A stretch of 64,000 nucleotides of DNA from Bacteroidota bacterium (GCA_016717325.1 JADKFV010000014.1:62001-126000), one strand, 5' to 3'; counted from the first letter of the stretch, positions 1 through 10,159 are shown. Numbers and translations: made by a program. The notes: generated by a model from the sequence alone, not told the origin.

Positions 1-1097
1 TCTTCTTCCATAATATTTACAACCATGCCCGAATTGGCAAAAGGATTATTTCTGCGCGAAGGCGACCAACCATTTACAACCAACTCGCCCGGTGCTGTAG
101 CTGCGGGAGCAATGATGCCACCCGGGCACATGCAAAATGAATAGGTGCCACGATTATTATTATCGGTATAAGCCAATGAATATGCTGCAGGCGGCAAATT
201 TTCGGGACGCACTTCACAATGATATTGCACACTGTCAATTATATGTTGAGGATGTTCAATACGCACACCAAGTGCAAAGAGTTTACATTCTATATCGTAA
301 CGATTGTCGTAAAAATGTTGATATACATCGCGTGCCGAGTGGCCTGTGGCAAGTATTACTGCACTGCATTCCAACGTATATGAATGTTGAGATAGAACAT
401 CTGTTAATTGTACAGCGCTTATTGTATTCCCATTTTTCGCAAAACCGGTAAACTGTGTATTGAAAATAAATTCGCCTCCACAAGCCAGTATTTTATCGCG
501 CATGGTTTCTATTATTTGCGGTAATTTATTGGTGCCAATATGCGGATGCGTTTCGATGAGAATGTTTTCGTTTGCCCCACACTCTACCAACGTATACAGT
601 ATACGTTGCACATTACCACGCTTGGTGGAGCGGGTATATAATTTACCATCGGAATAAGTGCCGGCACCACCTTCGCCAAAGCAATAATTACTATCGGGAT
701 TTATAATGCGCTGTTTGTTTATGGCTGCAAGATCGCGCCTGCGGTCGCGTACCGTTTTGCCGCGTTCAATTATTATGGGCTTAAAATTTAGTTCGATTAA
801 TTGTATGGCAGCAAATAAACCTGCCGGGCCGGCACCAATTATGGCAACAGGTTTGGCATTGCTTACATTTTGCCACTTTCTTTTTTCGAAATTGGGAGGG
901 GCCAACTCACCATTCAAAACATATTCAACAAGAAAAACCAACTTGATATTTTTGGAACGGGCATCGAGTGATTTTTTTATAATACGAAATTGCAGTTCGT
1001 CACTTGCTGATACTTGAAGCTTTTTACGAAGTTCTTTTTCAAGTGCTGTATCGCTGACCCCTTCTGCAGATGGCAATGCGATTTCGATGGTTGGCAT
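1..1097 (-). CDS. FAD-dependent oxidoreductase, partial (C-terminus beyond window)
   Basis: The gene reads leftward from an ATG at 1097 and runs off the window edge with no stop. My translation begins MPTIEIALPSAEGVSD. It has an FAD dinucleotide-binding motif, AIIGAGPAGLFAAIQL, near residue 85, followed by a family-typical CFGEGGAGTYSDGKL stretch and later ATGHSARDVY. This matches the large NAD(P)/FAD-dependent dehydrogenase family common in Bacteroidota, whose substrate is generally unknown. It is probably cytoplasmic. Only 9 bases separate it from the porT stop, so it is likely the distal gene of the porT-ubiE operon. Family assignment is firm; the reaction is not known. Confidence 0.85.
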   Translation of the reverse strand, partial: MPTIEIALPSAEGVSDTALEKELRKKLQVSASDELQFRIIKKSLDARSKNIKLVFLVEYVLNGELAPPNFEKRKWQNVSNAKPVAIIGAGPAGLFAAIQLIELNFKPIIIERGKTVRDRRRDLAAINKQRIINPDSNYCFGEGGAGTYSDGKLYTRSTKRGNVQRILYTLVECGANENILIETHPHIGTNKLPQIIETMRDKILACGGEFIFNTQFTGFAKNGNTISAVQLTDVLSQHSYTLECSAVILATGHSARDVYQHFYDNRYDIECKLFALGVRIEHPQHIIDSVQYHCEVRPENLPPAAYSLAYTDNNNRGTYSFCMCPGGIIAPAATAPGELVVNGWSPSRRNNPFANSGMVVNIMEE

Positions 1098-1106
1098 TTT
1101 TATTTT

Positions 1107-1823
1107 TTATTCAAATGTGATGGAGAAAGTAAAAATTTTTGAACGTAATGCGCCAAGTGATCGGGCATAGATGGTTTCATCGGCAACTTTCAAATTGGGA
1201 ATACCATTGAACATGCGCACCTCGGGCGAAAATTTAAACATCTCCATATAAAAATCGAAGCCCACACCAATGCTGTAGCCATAGTCGTTGCGTTTAAGTT
1301 TTACAAAATCTTTATCCTTATTGCGCACTTTGGCCTGCGATACCATGTCGATATTATATTCTACACCGGCTAACACGTATGCACGAAAATTATTTACCCG
1401 CTCACTCTTGAATTTTAAAAAAACCGGCAATTGCAAAAATGTGGATTCAATTTCTTTTTTGGTTTCTTCTCCTTTTACATTGTTGTCGTAAAAAGTATAA
1501 ATAAGATCGCGTTGTGCAAACGATAATCCGGGCAAAAAACGCAAATCGAAATATTCGCCCAGGTGCAAATCGCTTACTATACTTAAATTAAATCCTGTTT
1601 GTTTTATATTATCGAGAATATAAAGCGAGTCGAAGTTTTGAAAATTACCCACCTTCACTACTTTAAAATCGGACGTATTAACTGCCAAGGAGAAACCAAA
1701 ATGAAATTTCTGCCTGTCATATTTTGGAAGGTTTTCTATTTTTTGATATTGGGCATGCGCATTTACACACAACAAACACAATATTGTGAAAATGACGATT
1801 TGTATTTTTTTTACCGGACTCAT
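1107..1823 (-). CDS. porT: PorT-family outer membrane protein of the type IX secretion system
   Basis: 238 residues with an N-terminal signal peptide (hydrophobic stretch IVIFTILCLLCVNAHAQ) followed by an all-beta sequence rich in alternating aromatic residues, as in an eight-stranded outer-membrane barrel. PorT (SprT in gliding flavobacteria) is a T9SS component needed to export proteins carrying the C-terminal sorting domain. Two things support the assignment: the location directly downstream of ubiE (15-base gap), a common arrangement in Bacteroidota, and the abundance of T9SS cargo elsewhere in this window. Length is typical for the family. The alternative is a generic PorT-like barrel protein without a T9SS role; synteny makes that less likely. 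Confidence 0.8.
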   Translation of the reverse strand: MSPVKKIQIVIFTILCLLCVNAHAQYQKIENLPKYDRQKFHFGFSLAVNTSDFKVVKVGNFQNFDSLYILDNIKQTGFNLSIVSDLHLGEYFDLRFLPGLSFAQRDLIYTFYDNNVKGEETKKEIESTFLQLPVFLKFKSERVNNFRAYVLAGVEYNIDMVSQAKVRNKDKDFVKLKRNDYGYSIGVGFDFYMEMFKFSPEVRMFNGIPNLKVADETIYARSLGALRSKIFTFSITFE

Positions 1824-1838
1824 TGCTGCAAAGGTGGA

Positions 1839-2564
1839 CTATTTTTTCGCTTTATAAATATTTACAATACCGAACGACAATTTTTTGTAGAAAGTATCTT
1901 TGAAACCGGCCTTCGACAACTCTTCGAGAAATTTGTGCCCACTGGGAAACTTATCGATAGAGGCTGGCAGATAGGTATATGCTGCTTTATCTTTCGAAAT
2001 GAGCCTGCCGGCAAGTGGCAAAATAGTTTTCGAATAAAATGTATAGAGTTGTTTTACAGGAAATGTTTTTGGGTGCGCAAACTCCAGCACCACAATATTT
2101 CCTTCAGGCATCAGCACACGGTAAATTTCTTTTAAACCTTGATTTAAATTTTCGAAATTCCGCACACCAAAGGCAACAGTTGCTGCTTCGAAAGTATTAT
2201 CATTAAAAGGCAATTTTTCGGAACTGCATTTCAACAACGATATTTTATTTTCGAGTTCCAGTTTCAATATTTTTTTCCGGCCTATGTTGAGCATCTTTTC
2301 CGAAATATCTACACCCACAATTCTTTCGGGTTTTAATTTCAAGGCTGCAATGGCAAAATCGGCCGTGCCTGTTGCAATATCCAATACAGATTTAGGCTTA
2401 TCGTAGGTTAATAACTGAATGGCTTTTTTGCGCCACATCTTATCAATTCCCAGCGACAATAAATGATTCAGAAAATCGTACCGCTTTGCAATATTATCAA
2501 ACATCATTTCTACCTGCTCGCTCTTACCGCTGCTCGAATGTTTGTATGGTTTTACTTCTTTCAT
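1839..2564 (-). CDS. ubiE: Demethylmenaquinone methyltransferase
   Basis: 241 residues, class I SAM-dependent methyltransferase. It C-methylates demethylmenaquinone to menaquinone, the last step of quinone synthesis for the respiratory chain. Visible signatures are the UbiE start region MFDNIAKRYDFLNHLLSLG, the SAM loop VLDIATGTADFAIAAL near residue 60, and the family signature YRVLMPEGNIVVLEFA near residue 150. Full length. The gene lies between trkH (6-base gap) and porT (15-base gap), consistent with one transcript. The symbol menG is also used in menaquinone-only organisms. Confidence 0.95.
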   Translation of the reverse strand: MKEVKPYKHSSSGKSEQVEMMFDNIAKRYDFLNHLLSLGIDKMWRKKAIQLLTYDKPKSVLDIATGTADFAIAALKLKPERIVGVDISEKMLNIGRKKILKLELENKISLLKCSSEKLPFNDNTFEAATVAFGVRNFENLNQGLKEIYRVLMPEGNIVVLEFAHPKTFPVKQLYTFYSKTILPLAGRLISKDKAAYTYLPASIDKFPSGHKFLEELSKAGFKDTFYKKLSFGIVNIYKAKK

Positions 2565-2570
2565 TTTACT

Positions 2571-4404
2571 TTAACTATAACTGTATACGCCATTACCCAA
2601 CCATGAAATGTGCTGTTGGATATTTATAGCGTGTAGAATCGGTGCGGGCCGAAGTACAAAAGCAAGTGTAAGCGTACCCACCCTACCTACAAACATACTA
2701 ACTATGAGAACAGTTTTACTTACGGTAGATAATCCTGCGGTTATTCCGGTTGATAAACCAACAGTACAGAAGGCCGATACCTCTTCGAAAGTTAATTTTA
2801 TTGGGTCGATATGTGGCTCGAAATAAACCAGCGCCAGCCAACTTGCAAGGCAAAATGTGCCCGAAAATAATAATATAGTAAAGGCCTTGTTGAGCAAATC
2901 CCAGGCAATGGAATAATGCATAAGTTCAATATTCTTTTTACCCCTGATGGTAGCCCAAGCCGAAACAAACAAAAGAGTAAAAGTTGAAGTTTTTATTCCT
3001 CCTCCCGTTGAACCTGAAGATGCACCAATGAACATTAAAAAAATGGTGAGTATAATTGTTGTATTGCTCAACAGGCTGTAATCTACAGAGTTGAAGCCGG
3101 CAGTACGCGGAGTAACGGCCTGAAAAATACTCGACACCACTTTACCAACATTACTCAATCCTTCGAGGGTATGATGGTTTTCGAAAAACCAGAAACCTAA
3201 CGCGCCCAAGCCTATCAACCAGAAAGAAGAATAAAGTGAAATGGCCGAAGCAAGTTTTATTTTTTTCCATTTCAATTTCGAACGTTCTTTTATGAATGAA
3301 TAACTGAATACGTCCTGTATGGTTGAAAAGCCAAGACTGCCAAAGAAAATGAGCGTGGCAATGGTGAGGTGCAAATCATATGATTGCCTTATACACTCTT
3401 CGTACAAGTTATTGGTGAAAGTTGAAAAGCCTGCATTATTGAAAGCCGAAACAGAATGAAAAACAGCACAAAAAAGCTGACTCCAGAAACTCTTAAACTC
3501 TACATAATTACCAAACTGAATAAACAAAATAATGACACCGGCCCCTTCAATAATAAAGCTGAGAATCACTATTTGACGAAGCAAACTTTTTGCAGTTAAA
3601 ATACTATCGCTGCTATAATAATCGGCCATGAGTGTGGTATGTTTTACACCCAACCCTTTGGTAAAAAAGGAAGCGAAAAAAGTGGCAAACGAAATTATGC
3701 TCAGCCCGCCAAGCTGCATCAAAAAGATGATGATTATTTTCCCTTTTAAAGAAAAATATGTTGCCGTGTCAACCACAATTAATCCAGTAACACAACTGGC
3801 ACTGGTTGAAGTGAATAACGCAGACAAAAATGGCGTGCCCATTCTATCAGTGGTCATTTCGGGCAGCATAAGCAAACCAGCTCCCGCTAAAATGAGAATA
3901 ACAAATGATAGTATAAACAGCGATGAAGGCTCTATGGTTATTTTATCGAGAAAAGTACTGGCCTTTGCAATTTGAAATATTAATAAGGCAAGTAAAAAAA
4001 ACAAAAGCAGCAGTTCGTAAACATGCATGTTTTCGCCCAAGCCTAGCGCACCCACCAAGTTTTTACCTAAAGGAAAATTGAAAATGGAAGAGCTTAATGC
4101 CTCAATTACCAATAGTAAAAGCAAGATCCATTCGAAACGGGTTTGCCTGGAAAAAATTACCGGGTTCAAATGTGTAAAGAAAACGCACAAAATAATTGAG
4201 CATGTAGTATGCAAAAACAATTTTGAGCATTAGCAGCTGTACCAGGTGGTTTTCTAACGATTGCTGAAAACCGAAAATATAAACGATGAGTGTAACCCCT
4301 AACAATGCAACCACAATGCTCAGCACATCAAAAACATTCATCACCATCGACTTGCTTTTGAATATGCGCAAATTAACCCATTCGCGAAAACTTTCTATCG
4401 ACAT
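2571..4404 (-). CDS. trkH: TrkH/KtrB-family potassium uptake channel subunit (apparent frameshift near 4139)
   Basis: Membrane potassium transporter with about ten transmembrane segments. All four selectivity-loop motifs are visible: TSASCVTGL, SAFNNAGFS, SGSTGGGIKTS and FCTVGLSTG. The coding sequence is split. The N-terminal part (from the ATG at 4404, starting MSIESFREWVNLRIFK) is in one frame, and the rest is in the +1 frame from about 4140. The join lies around the GGG at 4139-4141; dropping one base gives a smooth FFQANRFEWILLLL. An assembly error or a recent mutation are both possible. Merged length is about 610 residues, as in other Bacteroidota TrkH proteins. The 3' neighbour ubiE is 6 bases away and the upstream kinase 1 base away. 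No trkA/ktrA partner is visible in the window. Confidence 0.88.
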
Positions 4405-4405
4405 G

Positions 4406-5407
4406 TTATGCTAAAATTGAATGATGCTTTATTTCCTGCAAAAGGTCGTTCAACAATATGGGAACAACACCGGATTTTTCGCAAACCAATCCTCCGGCAA
4501 TATTGGCAATGGCTGCTATCTGGCTTGCCGGCATTTGCAACGCAAGGCAACATGTAGCCACACTTATTACAGTATCACCGGCACCCGACACATCGGCAAT
4601 ATTGCGAATATGGGCAGGAATTATGCCCGATGTTTTTGCATCGCCATAAAAAATCCCTTTGTCGCTCAGTGTAACTAACATAGACTGTATACGTTGCTTT
4701 TTGGCAAACGCTTTTGCCAACGCTGCTATTTCATTTGTTGATATATGTGCTTGCTGCAAACCATTTTCAAGTTCGTGCAGGTTCGGCTTAAAAAGGGTTA
4801 CATTTTTATAGCTGAAAAAATTCTTCTTTTTAGGATCTACCGCAGTAGTAATATTATTTGCCAGGGCAAACTCAATTACGCCTTCAATAACAGTTTTATT
4901 CAATGCGCCCTTATCATAATCTTCAAATATGATGGCATCTACTTTATGCTCCTTTGCAGTGCTGATTATAGCTTTTATAAACTGTTCATTTTGCACGTTA
5001 GAAAGTTCATTGTGGCGCTCATCATCTATACGCAGCAACTGATGGTTGTTTCCTATAATCCGGGTTTTCACGGTAGTTACATGAGTGCTAAGCGATACCA
5101 TTCCCTGCGTATTTATTTTTTGCTTTTTGATAAGAGATGTTAGCTTTTTTCCGTTAGCATCGTTACCAACAATGCCGCACAAAAAAGTGCGCACTCCCAT
5201 TGCATTTAAATTGATGGCCACATTGGCTGCACCTCCCGGCCTGTCTTCGCGATGCAAAACATTTACAACCGGAACAGGGGCCTCGGGCGATATGCGTTCT
5301 ACCCTCCCCCATGTATAAGCATCCATCATAACATCGCCCACCACCAATACCCGTAATTTCGCAAGTGATGTTTTAAATTGTTGTACCGAACCGATGGAAT
5401 TTTGCAC
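4406..5407 (-). CDS. rfaE1: D-glycero-beta-D-manno-heptose-7-phosphate kinase (RfaE domain I / HldA-type)
   Basis: 333 residues, PfkB/ribokinase fold. It phosphorylates D,D-heptose-7-phosphate at C1 for ADP-heptose and lipopolysaccharide core synthesis. Signatures are LVVGDVMMDAY at the start, the substrate-binding RISPEAPVPVVNV, GGAANVAINLNAMG near residue 58, and the C-terminal PfkB signature IRNIADVSGAGDTVIS with the catalytic Asp and anion hole. Only the kinase half is present, not the adenylyltransferase half of a fused HldE. It is the first gene of the minus-strand operon and has a promoter-like box about 30 bases upstream. Confidence 0.92.
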   Translation of the reverse strand: MQNSIGSVQQFKTSLAKLRVLVVGDVMMDAYTWGRVERISPEAPVPVVNVLHREDRPGGAANVAINLNAMGVRTFLCGIVGNDANGKKLTSLIKKQKINTQGMVSLSTHVTTVKTRIIGNNHQLLRIDDERHNELSNVQNEQFIKAIISTAKEHKVDAIIFEDYDKGALNKTVIEGVIEFALANNITTAVDPKKKNFFSYKNVTLFKPNLHELENGLQQAHISTNEIAALAKAFAKKQRIQSMLVTLSDKGIFYGDAKTSGIIPAHIRNIADVSGAGDTVISVATCCLALQMPASQIAAIANIAGGLVCEKSGVVPILLNDLLQEIKHHSILA

Positions 5408-5436
5408 GTATTATTTCTTTCAAAAAAATTGTGGCG

Positions 5437-5467
5437 CAAAAGTACTTGTTTACAATTGATATGAAAA
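5437..5467 (-). promoter_or_regulatory. Bacteroidota-type promoter for the rfaE1-trkH-ubiE-porT operon
   Basis: On the minus strand TACTTTTG (plus-strand bases 5437-5444) matches the Bacteroidota -7 consensus TAnnTTTG. A T-rich -33 element lies 19 bases further upstream. The predicted transcription start is about 25 bases before the kinase ATG. Assigned from the published consensus for the Bacteroidota primary sigma factor; not verified. Confidence 0.5.
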
Positions 5468-5482
5468 TTATGTTGGTGGGAT

Positions 5483-5540
5483 GATTGGGTTATTGGTTAT
5501 TTGGTTATTGGTTATTGGGTTGTTGGTTTTATTGTTATTA
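5483..5540. repeat. Short tandem TTATTGG-type repeat in the 5408-5748 intergenic region
   Basis: The intergenic stretch between the kinase operon and the acyl-CoA dehydrogenase contains imperfect copies of TTATTGG/TTATTTGG in direct repeat. The rest of the 340 bases holds no gene that I can support. At 5573-5586 it carries GAACGAAGCATCTC, a 14-base core that recurs at about 58755. Confidence 0.6.
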
Positions 5541-5748
5541 GGTAGAGCAGCCTTTCGATTTGCATTAGTGAAGAACGAAGCATCTCAGAAAGAATTTAAG
5601 GTACAATCAATAAGGCTTTTCGCAAATTGAATTGGACACTTAGTAATGTAAACGAAAAAAATGTTTTAAGGCTTAAATAAAAATTGCCAAGAATGATGTC
5701 AAAAAAGTTATTTTCGCACGCAAATTTTCAAGATTATAAATAAGACTT

Positions 5749-6887
5749 ATGAATTTCAATACAGACGAGAACCAGCAAATGATAGTGCAAACGGTAAAAG
5801 ATTTTGCCGAAAAAATATTCGACCTCATGTGATGGAATGGGACGAAACTCAAGAATTCCCGATTCATATTTTCAAAAAAATGGGCGAACTTGGTTTGATG
5901 GGAATACTGGTTCCTACCGAATATGGCGGTGCCGGACTTGGTTATAATGAATATGTAGCAGCGATAGTAGAAACCGCAAGAGTGTGTGGCAGCATAGGTT
6001 TGAGCCTGGCAGCACATAACTCACTTTGTACAGGCCATATCATGCAATTTGGTAACGAAGAGCAAAAGAAAAAATGGTTGCCAAAACTTGCCAGTGCCGA
6101 ATGGATTGGTGCCTGGGGACTTACCGAACCAAACACAGGGAGCGATGCCGGTAATATGATGTGTGTAGCAAAAGAAGATGGCGACCATTATGTAATAAAT
6201 GGTGCCAAGTGCTGGATAACGCATGGCAAATCGTCAAACATTGCTGTAGTAATAGTGCGTACAGGTGAAAAAGGCGACTCGCGTGGTATGACAGCATTTG
6301 CCATAGAGAAAGGCACACCAGGCTTTAGCGCAGGCCGCAAAGAAAACAAACTTGGTATGCGTGCATCGGAAACCACCGAATTGATTTTTGATAATTGCCG
6401 TGTACATAAAGATAATATGCTGGGCAAAGTAGGAGAAGGATTCATACAGTCGATGAAAATTCTCGATGGCGGTCGTATATCCATTGCGGCATTGGGCTTA
6501 GGAATTGCCAAAGGAGCATTCGATGCATCGGTAAAGTACTCCAAAGAGCGCCAGCAATTTGGCAAACCCATTTCCGAATTTCAAGGCATATCGTTTAAAC
6601 TTGCCGATATGGCAACCGAGATAGAAGCTGCAGAACTATTGATTATGCAGGCTTGTGATTTGAAAAACCGTGGTGAAAAAGTTACTAAACTTAGTGCTAT
6701 GGCAAAATATTATTCATCGGAAGTGGCGGTACGTTGTGCTACAGAAGCGGTACAAATATTTGGCGGTTATGGATACACCAAAGATTTTCCGGTGGAGAAA
6801 TTTTATCGCGATGCAAAACTTTGTACCATTGGCGAAGGAACGAGCGAGATTCAAAAATTAGTAATTGCCAGAGAAATTCTCAAATAA
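5749..6887 (+). CDS. Acyl-CoA dehydrogenase (apparent frameshift in A-run at 5810-5815)
   Basis: FAD-dependent acyl-CoA dehydrogenase for the first oxidation step of fatty-acid or branched-chain acyl-CoA breakdown. The open frame starts at 5829, but the conserved N-terminus (MNFNTDENQQMIVQTVKDFA) is encoded from the ATG at 5749. The six-A run at 5810-5815 must gain one A to join it to NIRPHVMEWDETQEFP. Motifs present are YGGAGLGYNEY, LTEPNTGSDAG, and the C-terminal FYRDAKLCTIGEGTSEIQ with the catalytic Glu of short/medium-chain enzymes. The corrected protein is about 379 residues, the usual length. Conservation on both sides of the break favours an active gene with a sequencing or assembly indel. 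Confidence 0.92.
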
Positions 6888-6890
6888 AAA

Positions 6891-7730
6891 TTGGCACAGC
6901 CCTCTCCATCTTCAAAGTTAATTTCAACGGCAAAATCCACAGCACAATTTGATTGTGTTATTGATGCCGGCAATACCAATGTAAAAATTGCTTTTTTTGA
7001 CAATAATGATTTGCAAATTGGCAAAACTATTTCATCGCCCTACAGTCATAATTGGGTAGCTGATATTATTACGAAAAACAAAAATAAAATTGCACATACT
7101 ATTTACAGCAGCGTGCGTAACGATGATACCAAAACCATAAACTGGTTGCAGAAGGATAAAAATTTTCATCTGCTATCTCTAAAATCGAAAATGCCATTTA
7201 TTAATAAGTATGCTACCCCTGCTACTTTGGGCAACGACCGCAAAGCCAATATGGCTGCCGCAACAGCAATAGCTCCCAATAAAAACGTGTTAGTAATAGA
7301 CGCAGGTACTTGCATTAAACTCGACATGCTTCAAGCAGAGAACACTTACTTTGGCGGTGCCATTCATCCGGGAATAGATATGCGATATAAAGCTTTGCAT
7401 GATTACACAGGAAAACTTCCTTTACTAGGGATGAATGAAAAAAAAGCACGGAAACTTTCGGGCAACAGATCATCAGTTTCGAATACTGAGTTTGAACTGG
7501 TTATTGGCACAACCACGGAGCAAAGCATGCGGGCCGGAGTTGAAATTGCTACTGTCAACGAAATAAAAAGTTGTATCCTTGCATACCGCAAAAAGTGTAA
7601 AAATCTACAAACTATAATAACCGGGGGCGATATGCGTTTTTTTGCAGAGCAAATGAATTTTACATTTGCCATCCCAAATTTAACTTTGATGGGATTGCAT
7701 ACAATTTTAAAAATAAATATGAATGAATAA
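6891..7730 (+). CDS. coaX: Type III pantothenate kinase
   Basis: 279 residues from a TTG start 3 bases after the dehydrogenase stop. No in-frame ATG precedes the first motif. It phosphorylates pantothenate, the first step of coenzyme A synthesis. Motifs are DAGNTNVK (phosphate loop), LGNDRKANMAAA, VIDAGTCIKLD and GGAIHPGIDMR, with TGGD near the C-terminus, all in family order. Its 3' end overlaps the next gene by 8 bases, so the two are probably translationally coupled. Confidence 0.9.
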   Translation: MAQPSPSSKLISTAKSTAQFDCVIDAGNTNVKIAFFDNNDLQIGKTISSPYSHNWVADIITKNKNKIAHTIYSSVRNDDTKTINWLQKDKNFHLLSLKSKMPFINKYATPATLGNDRKANMAAATAIAPNKNVLVIDAGTCIKLDMLQAENTYFGGAIHPGIDMRYKALHDYTGKLPLLGMNEKKARKLSGNRSSVSNTEFELVIGTTTEQSMRAGVEIATVNEIKSCILAYRKKCKNLQTIITGGDMRFFAEQMNFTFAIPNLTLMGLHTILKINMNE

Positions 7731-9090
7731 AATACGGATTGGGGGATTGCTGTTATGTATGCAAATATCAGTGGCCATGGGTCAGGTTGGTAGCATATCT
7801 CCATATTCTCAATATGGTCTTGGCGATTTGCAGCATCATGGCTTTGTAAGTCAGTTAGGAATGGGAGGTTGTGGCGTTGCCCTCAACGATACCTTGCAAA
7901 TTAATATTGCCAATCCTGCAAGTTATGCATCGTTGAAAGTAACTCTTTTCGATGCCGGATTGAACGCTTCGGTTAACCGACTTTCTACCTCAAACAAATT
8001 TACAAATAAAACCGATGCAGCATTCAGCTACTTTGCTTTAGGGTTTCCTGTAGTGCGTGGAGGCAAGTTGGGAGGATGCTTTGGCCTTATTCCCTACTCT
8101 ACCCGTGGCTACAGCGTAAATTACAATACACTCAATACTCAGGGCGATAAAGTGACACATTATTTTGAAGGCAGTGGTGGAGTAAATCGTTTCTTTGTAG
8201 GGCTTGGTAGCAAGGTATGGCGCAATTTTTCGGTTGGTGGACATGCTTCTTATTTGTTTGGCACATTAAGCAAAACCCGCAGAACCGAATATGCCGATAA
8301 CACATTTCTATACGCCCGCAACACACTCAATACTTCAATAACCGATTTCATGTTCGATGCCGGGGCATATTATAAAACCGATTCTTTATTTTCGGTAAGA
8401 ACAAAAAAGCGCGATACTAAAAATCCCGGAACCGATAGCTTGCCAAACTATATTTACAAAAAGAAATATATTCGTTTTAGTTTAGGTGCTGCTTCCACGT
8501 TTCAAACCAATCTTAAAGACAAAAACGATTTCATTACCGAGACCTATTACACCGATCCACTAGGCACCATTTATATAGTTGACACTGCCGAATATATTCC
8601 AACAGTAAAAGGAAAAACCACTTTGCCGGCATCATACAGAGTTGGGTTTTCACTGCAAAACGTAAATCACTGGATTTATACTGCCGAATATCAACTGCAG
8701 GATTGGTCGAAGTTTACATCATTTGGTATAAATGATAATTTGCAATCGAGTTTTGGCGTGAGCACAGGTTTCGAGTTTATTCCCAAATTTAATTCCCCTA
8801 AATATGGTAAACGCATTGCTTACAGGTTTGGCTTCAGATACAATCAAAGCATGCTTAATTTAAGGTCCACTCCTATTACCGATTTGACACTTTCATTTGG
8901 CGTAGGGTTGCCAATACGTAAAGATGCCGTTACAGCGCCATATGCTACAAGTTTTTCACGCATCAATTTATCTTTGGAGGTTGGCAAGCGAGGCACCACA
9001 ACAAACAACTTATTACTGGAAGAATACATACGCCTCCACGTTGGAGTATGTCTGAGCGAATTGTGGTTTATTCAACGTAAGTTTGATTAA
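7723..9090 (+). CDS. Outer membrane beta-barrel protein (FadL/porin-like)
   Basis: 455 residues with a signal peptide (IRIGGLLLCMQISVAMGQ) followed by SPYSQYGLGDLQHHGF, GMGGCGVALND and NIANPASYASL. These segments are typical of the Bacteroidota outer-membrane proteins encoded beside coaX. The remainder is beta-rich with alternating hydrophobic residues, consistent with a FadL-like barrel. The function in this genomic position is not established; lipid or hydrophobic-substrate transport is a guess by resemblance. It overlaps coaX by 8 bases. Confidence 0.75.
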   Translation: MNKIRIGGLLLCMQISVAMGQVGSISPYSQYGLGDLQHHGFVSQLGMGGCGVALNDTLQINIANPASYASLKVTLFDAGLNASVNRLSTSNKFTNKTDAAFSYFALGFPVVRGGKLGGCFGLIPYSTRGYSVNYNTLNTQGDKVTHYFEGSGGVNRFFVGLGSKVWRNFSVGGHASYLFGTLSKTRRTEYADNTFLYARNTLNTSITDFMFDAGAYYKTDSLFSVRTKKRDTKNPGTDSLPNYIYKKKYIRFSLGAASTFQTNLKDKNDFITETYYTDPLGTIYIVDTAEYIPTVKGKTTLPASYRVGFSLQNVNHWIYTAEYQLQDWSKFTSFGINDNLQSSFGVSTGFEFIPKFNSPKYGKRIAYRFGFRYNQSMLNLRSTPITDLTLSFGVGLPIRKDAVTAPYATSFSRINLSLEVGKRGTTTNNLLLEEYIRLHVGVCLSELWFIQRKFD

Positions 9091-9261
9091 TCGTTAATTA
9101 TGCAATTGAAATTATCGATTGTAAAACGATTAATAAATAAACCCTTTTGGTTCCATTCAATTTTATTAATTGGTGATTTTCTAAATCGGGGCTAACCTAA
9201 CCAATGCAGATAGTCAGGCTGATTCCTCATTTTCTATCACATAACTTGGATTAATAAGCAC

Positions 9262-9287
9262 AAAAAAACCCTCCATAAAATGAAGGG
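9262..9287 (-). terminator. Rho-independent terminator of rpsT
   Basis: On the minus strand a hairpin with stem CCCTTC/GGAGGG and a 7-base AT-rich loop (plus 9269-9287) is followed by seven T. It lies about 50 bases past the rpsT stop. Confidence 0.75.
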
Positions 9288-9335
9288 CAATATAGTTTGC
9301 TGAAATAAAGAGGCTTCAAAATTCAACTCGAATAG

Positions 9336-9590
9336 TTAGCTCATTTTATTAAACTGCTTTGCTAAACTTGATTTTAGGTTGGCAGCTTTGTTTTTATGAA
9401 TAACGTTGGTCTTTGCAAGACGGTCGAGCATTGTTGTTAGCTGTGGTAAAAGTTTTGCAGCTTCAGTTTTGTCTTTTGTAGTACGTATATCTTTTAAAGC
9501 ATTACGCATTGTTTTTGCCTGATAGCGGTTGCGTACTTTCTTTGCATCATTGCTACGAATGCGCTTTTCGGAGGATTTGTGATTTGCCAT
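9336..9590 (-). CDS. rpsT: 30S ribosomal protein S20
   Basis: 84 residues starting MANHKSSEKRIRSNDAKKVR, very rich in Lys/Arg, ending LKSSLAKQFNKMS. This is the classic S20 sequence and length; the protein binds 16S rRNA early in small-subunit assembly. It is a single gene with its own terminator downstream. It sits 115 bases downstream of tRNA-Glu on the same strand and may be co-transcribed with it. Confidence 0.97.
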   Translation of the reverse strand: MANHKSSEKRIRSNDAKKVRNRYQAKTMRNALKDIRTTKDKTEAAKLLPQLTTMLDRLAKTNVIHKNKAANLKSSLAKQFNKMS

Positions 9591-9705
9591 TGTTTATCGA
9601 CAGTTTATTTTTTTTATTTCTTGTTTTGGGAGAGCAATGCAGGAGTTTCGCCCTGCTTTGCTTTCCGTTTTTTAAATTTTGGATTTCCTAAAAATCCTTT
9701 GTTTG

Positions 9706-9777
9706 TAGTCCGTACGAGAATCGAACTCGTGTCTTATCCGTGAAAGGGATACGTCCTAACCCCTAGACGAACGGACC
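9706..9777 (-). tRNA. tRNA-Glu (anticodon TTC)
   Basis: The minus-strand sequence folds as a full cloverleaf. The acceptor stem GGTCCGT pairs with ACGGACT (one G-U pair). The anticodon loop CTTTCAC carries TTC. The T-arm contains GTTCGATTC. No CCA is encoded. Confidence 0.95.
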
Positions 9778-9796
9778 ATCTTTTAAAATGAGGGTG

Positions 9797-9830
9797 CAAA
9801 AGTAGATTTATTTCTTTATTGCACAACAAA
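9797..9830 (-). promoter_or_regulatory. Promoter of tRNA-Glu (and probably rpsT)
   Basis: The minus-strand -7 box TACTTTTG (plus 9797-9804) matches TAnnTTTG. A TTTGTTG -33 element lies 19-22 bases upstream (plus 9824-9830). Transcription would start about 12 bases before the tRNA. From here to 10159 I see no gene, only AT-rich sequence. Confidence 0.6.
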
Positions 9831-10159
9831 TTAAATAGAAATAATTTTGAAGTCCTGCTTTGTTGTAATTGATAGTAAATCAAGCCCAATGCGAAATTTC
9901 TTTGCTCAATTCTTACAAGTTGACATATTAATCTTCAACCTCTTGCAAAGCAAACATGCGATGCTTTCTATCAATTGCTAAAGTTTTGCGATAATTCTAT
10001 TCGATCCTTGATCATATCATATTTCATTCTGCATTTGGACATAACAGGTTATCTTTATTTTATCATCGAAAATATATAAGTTAACCACAGCATACTATTA
10101 TCAAACCATCAACATTTGGCGAATGGATTTGTAACCCTTTTATTATCAAACTATTAAAT

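Noticed and set aside
137..1017. Three plus-strand frames at 137-451, 460-657 and 706-1017
   Set aside because: They lie antisense to the well-supported FAD oxidoreductase and have no family features.
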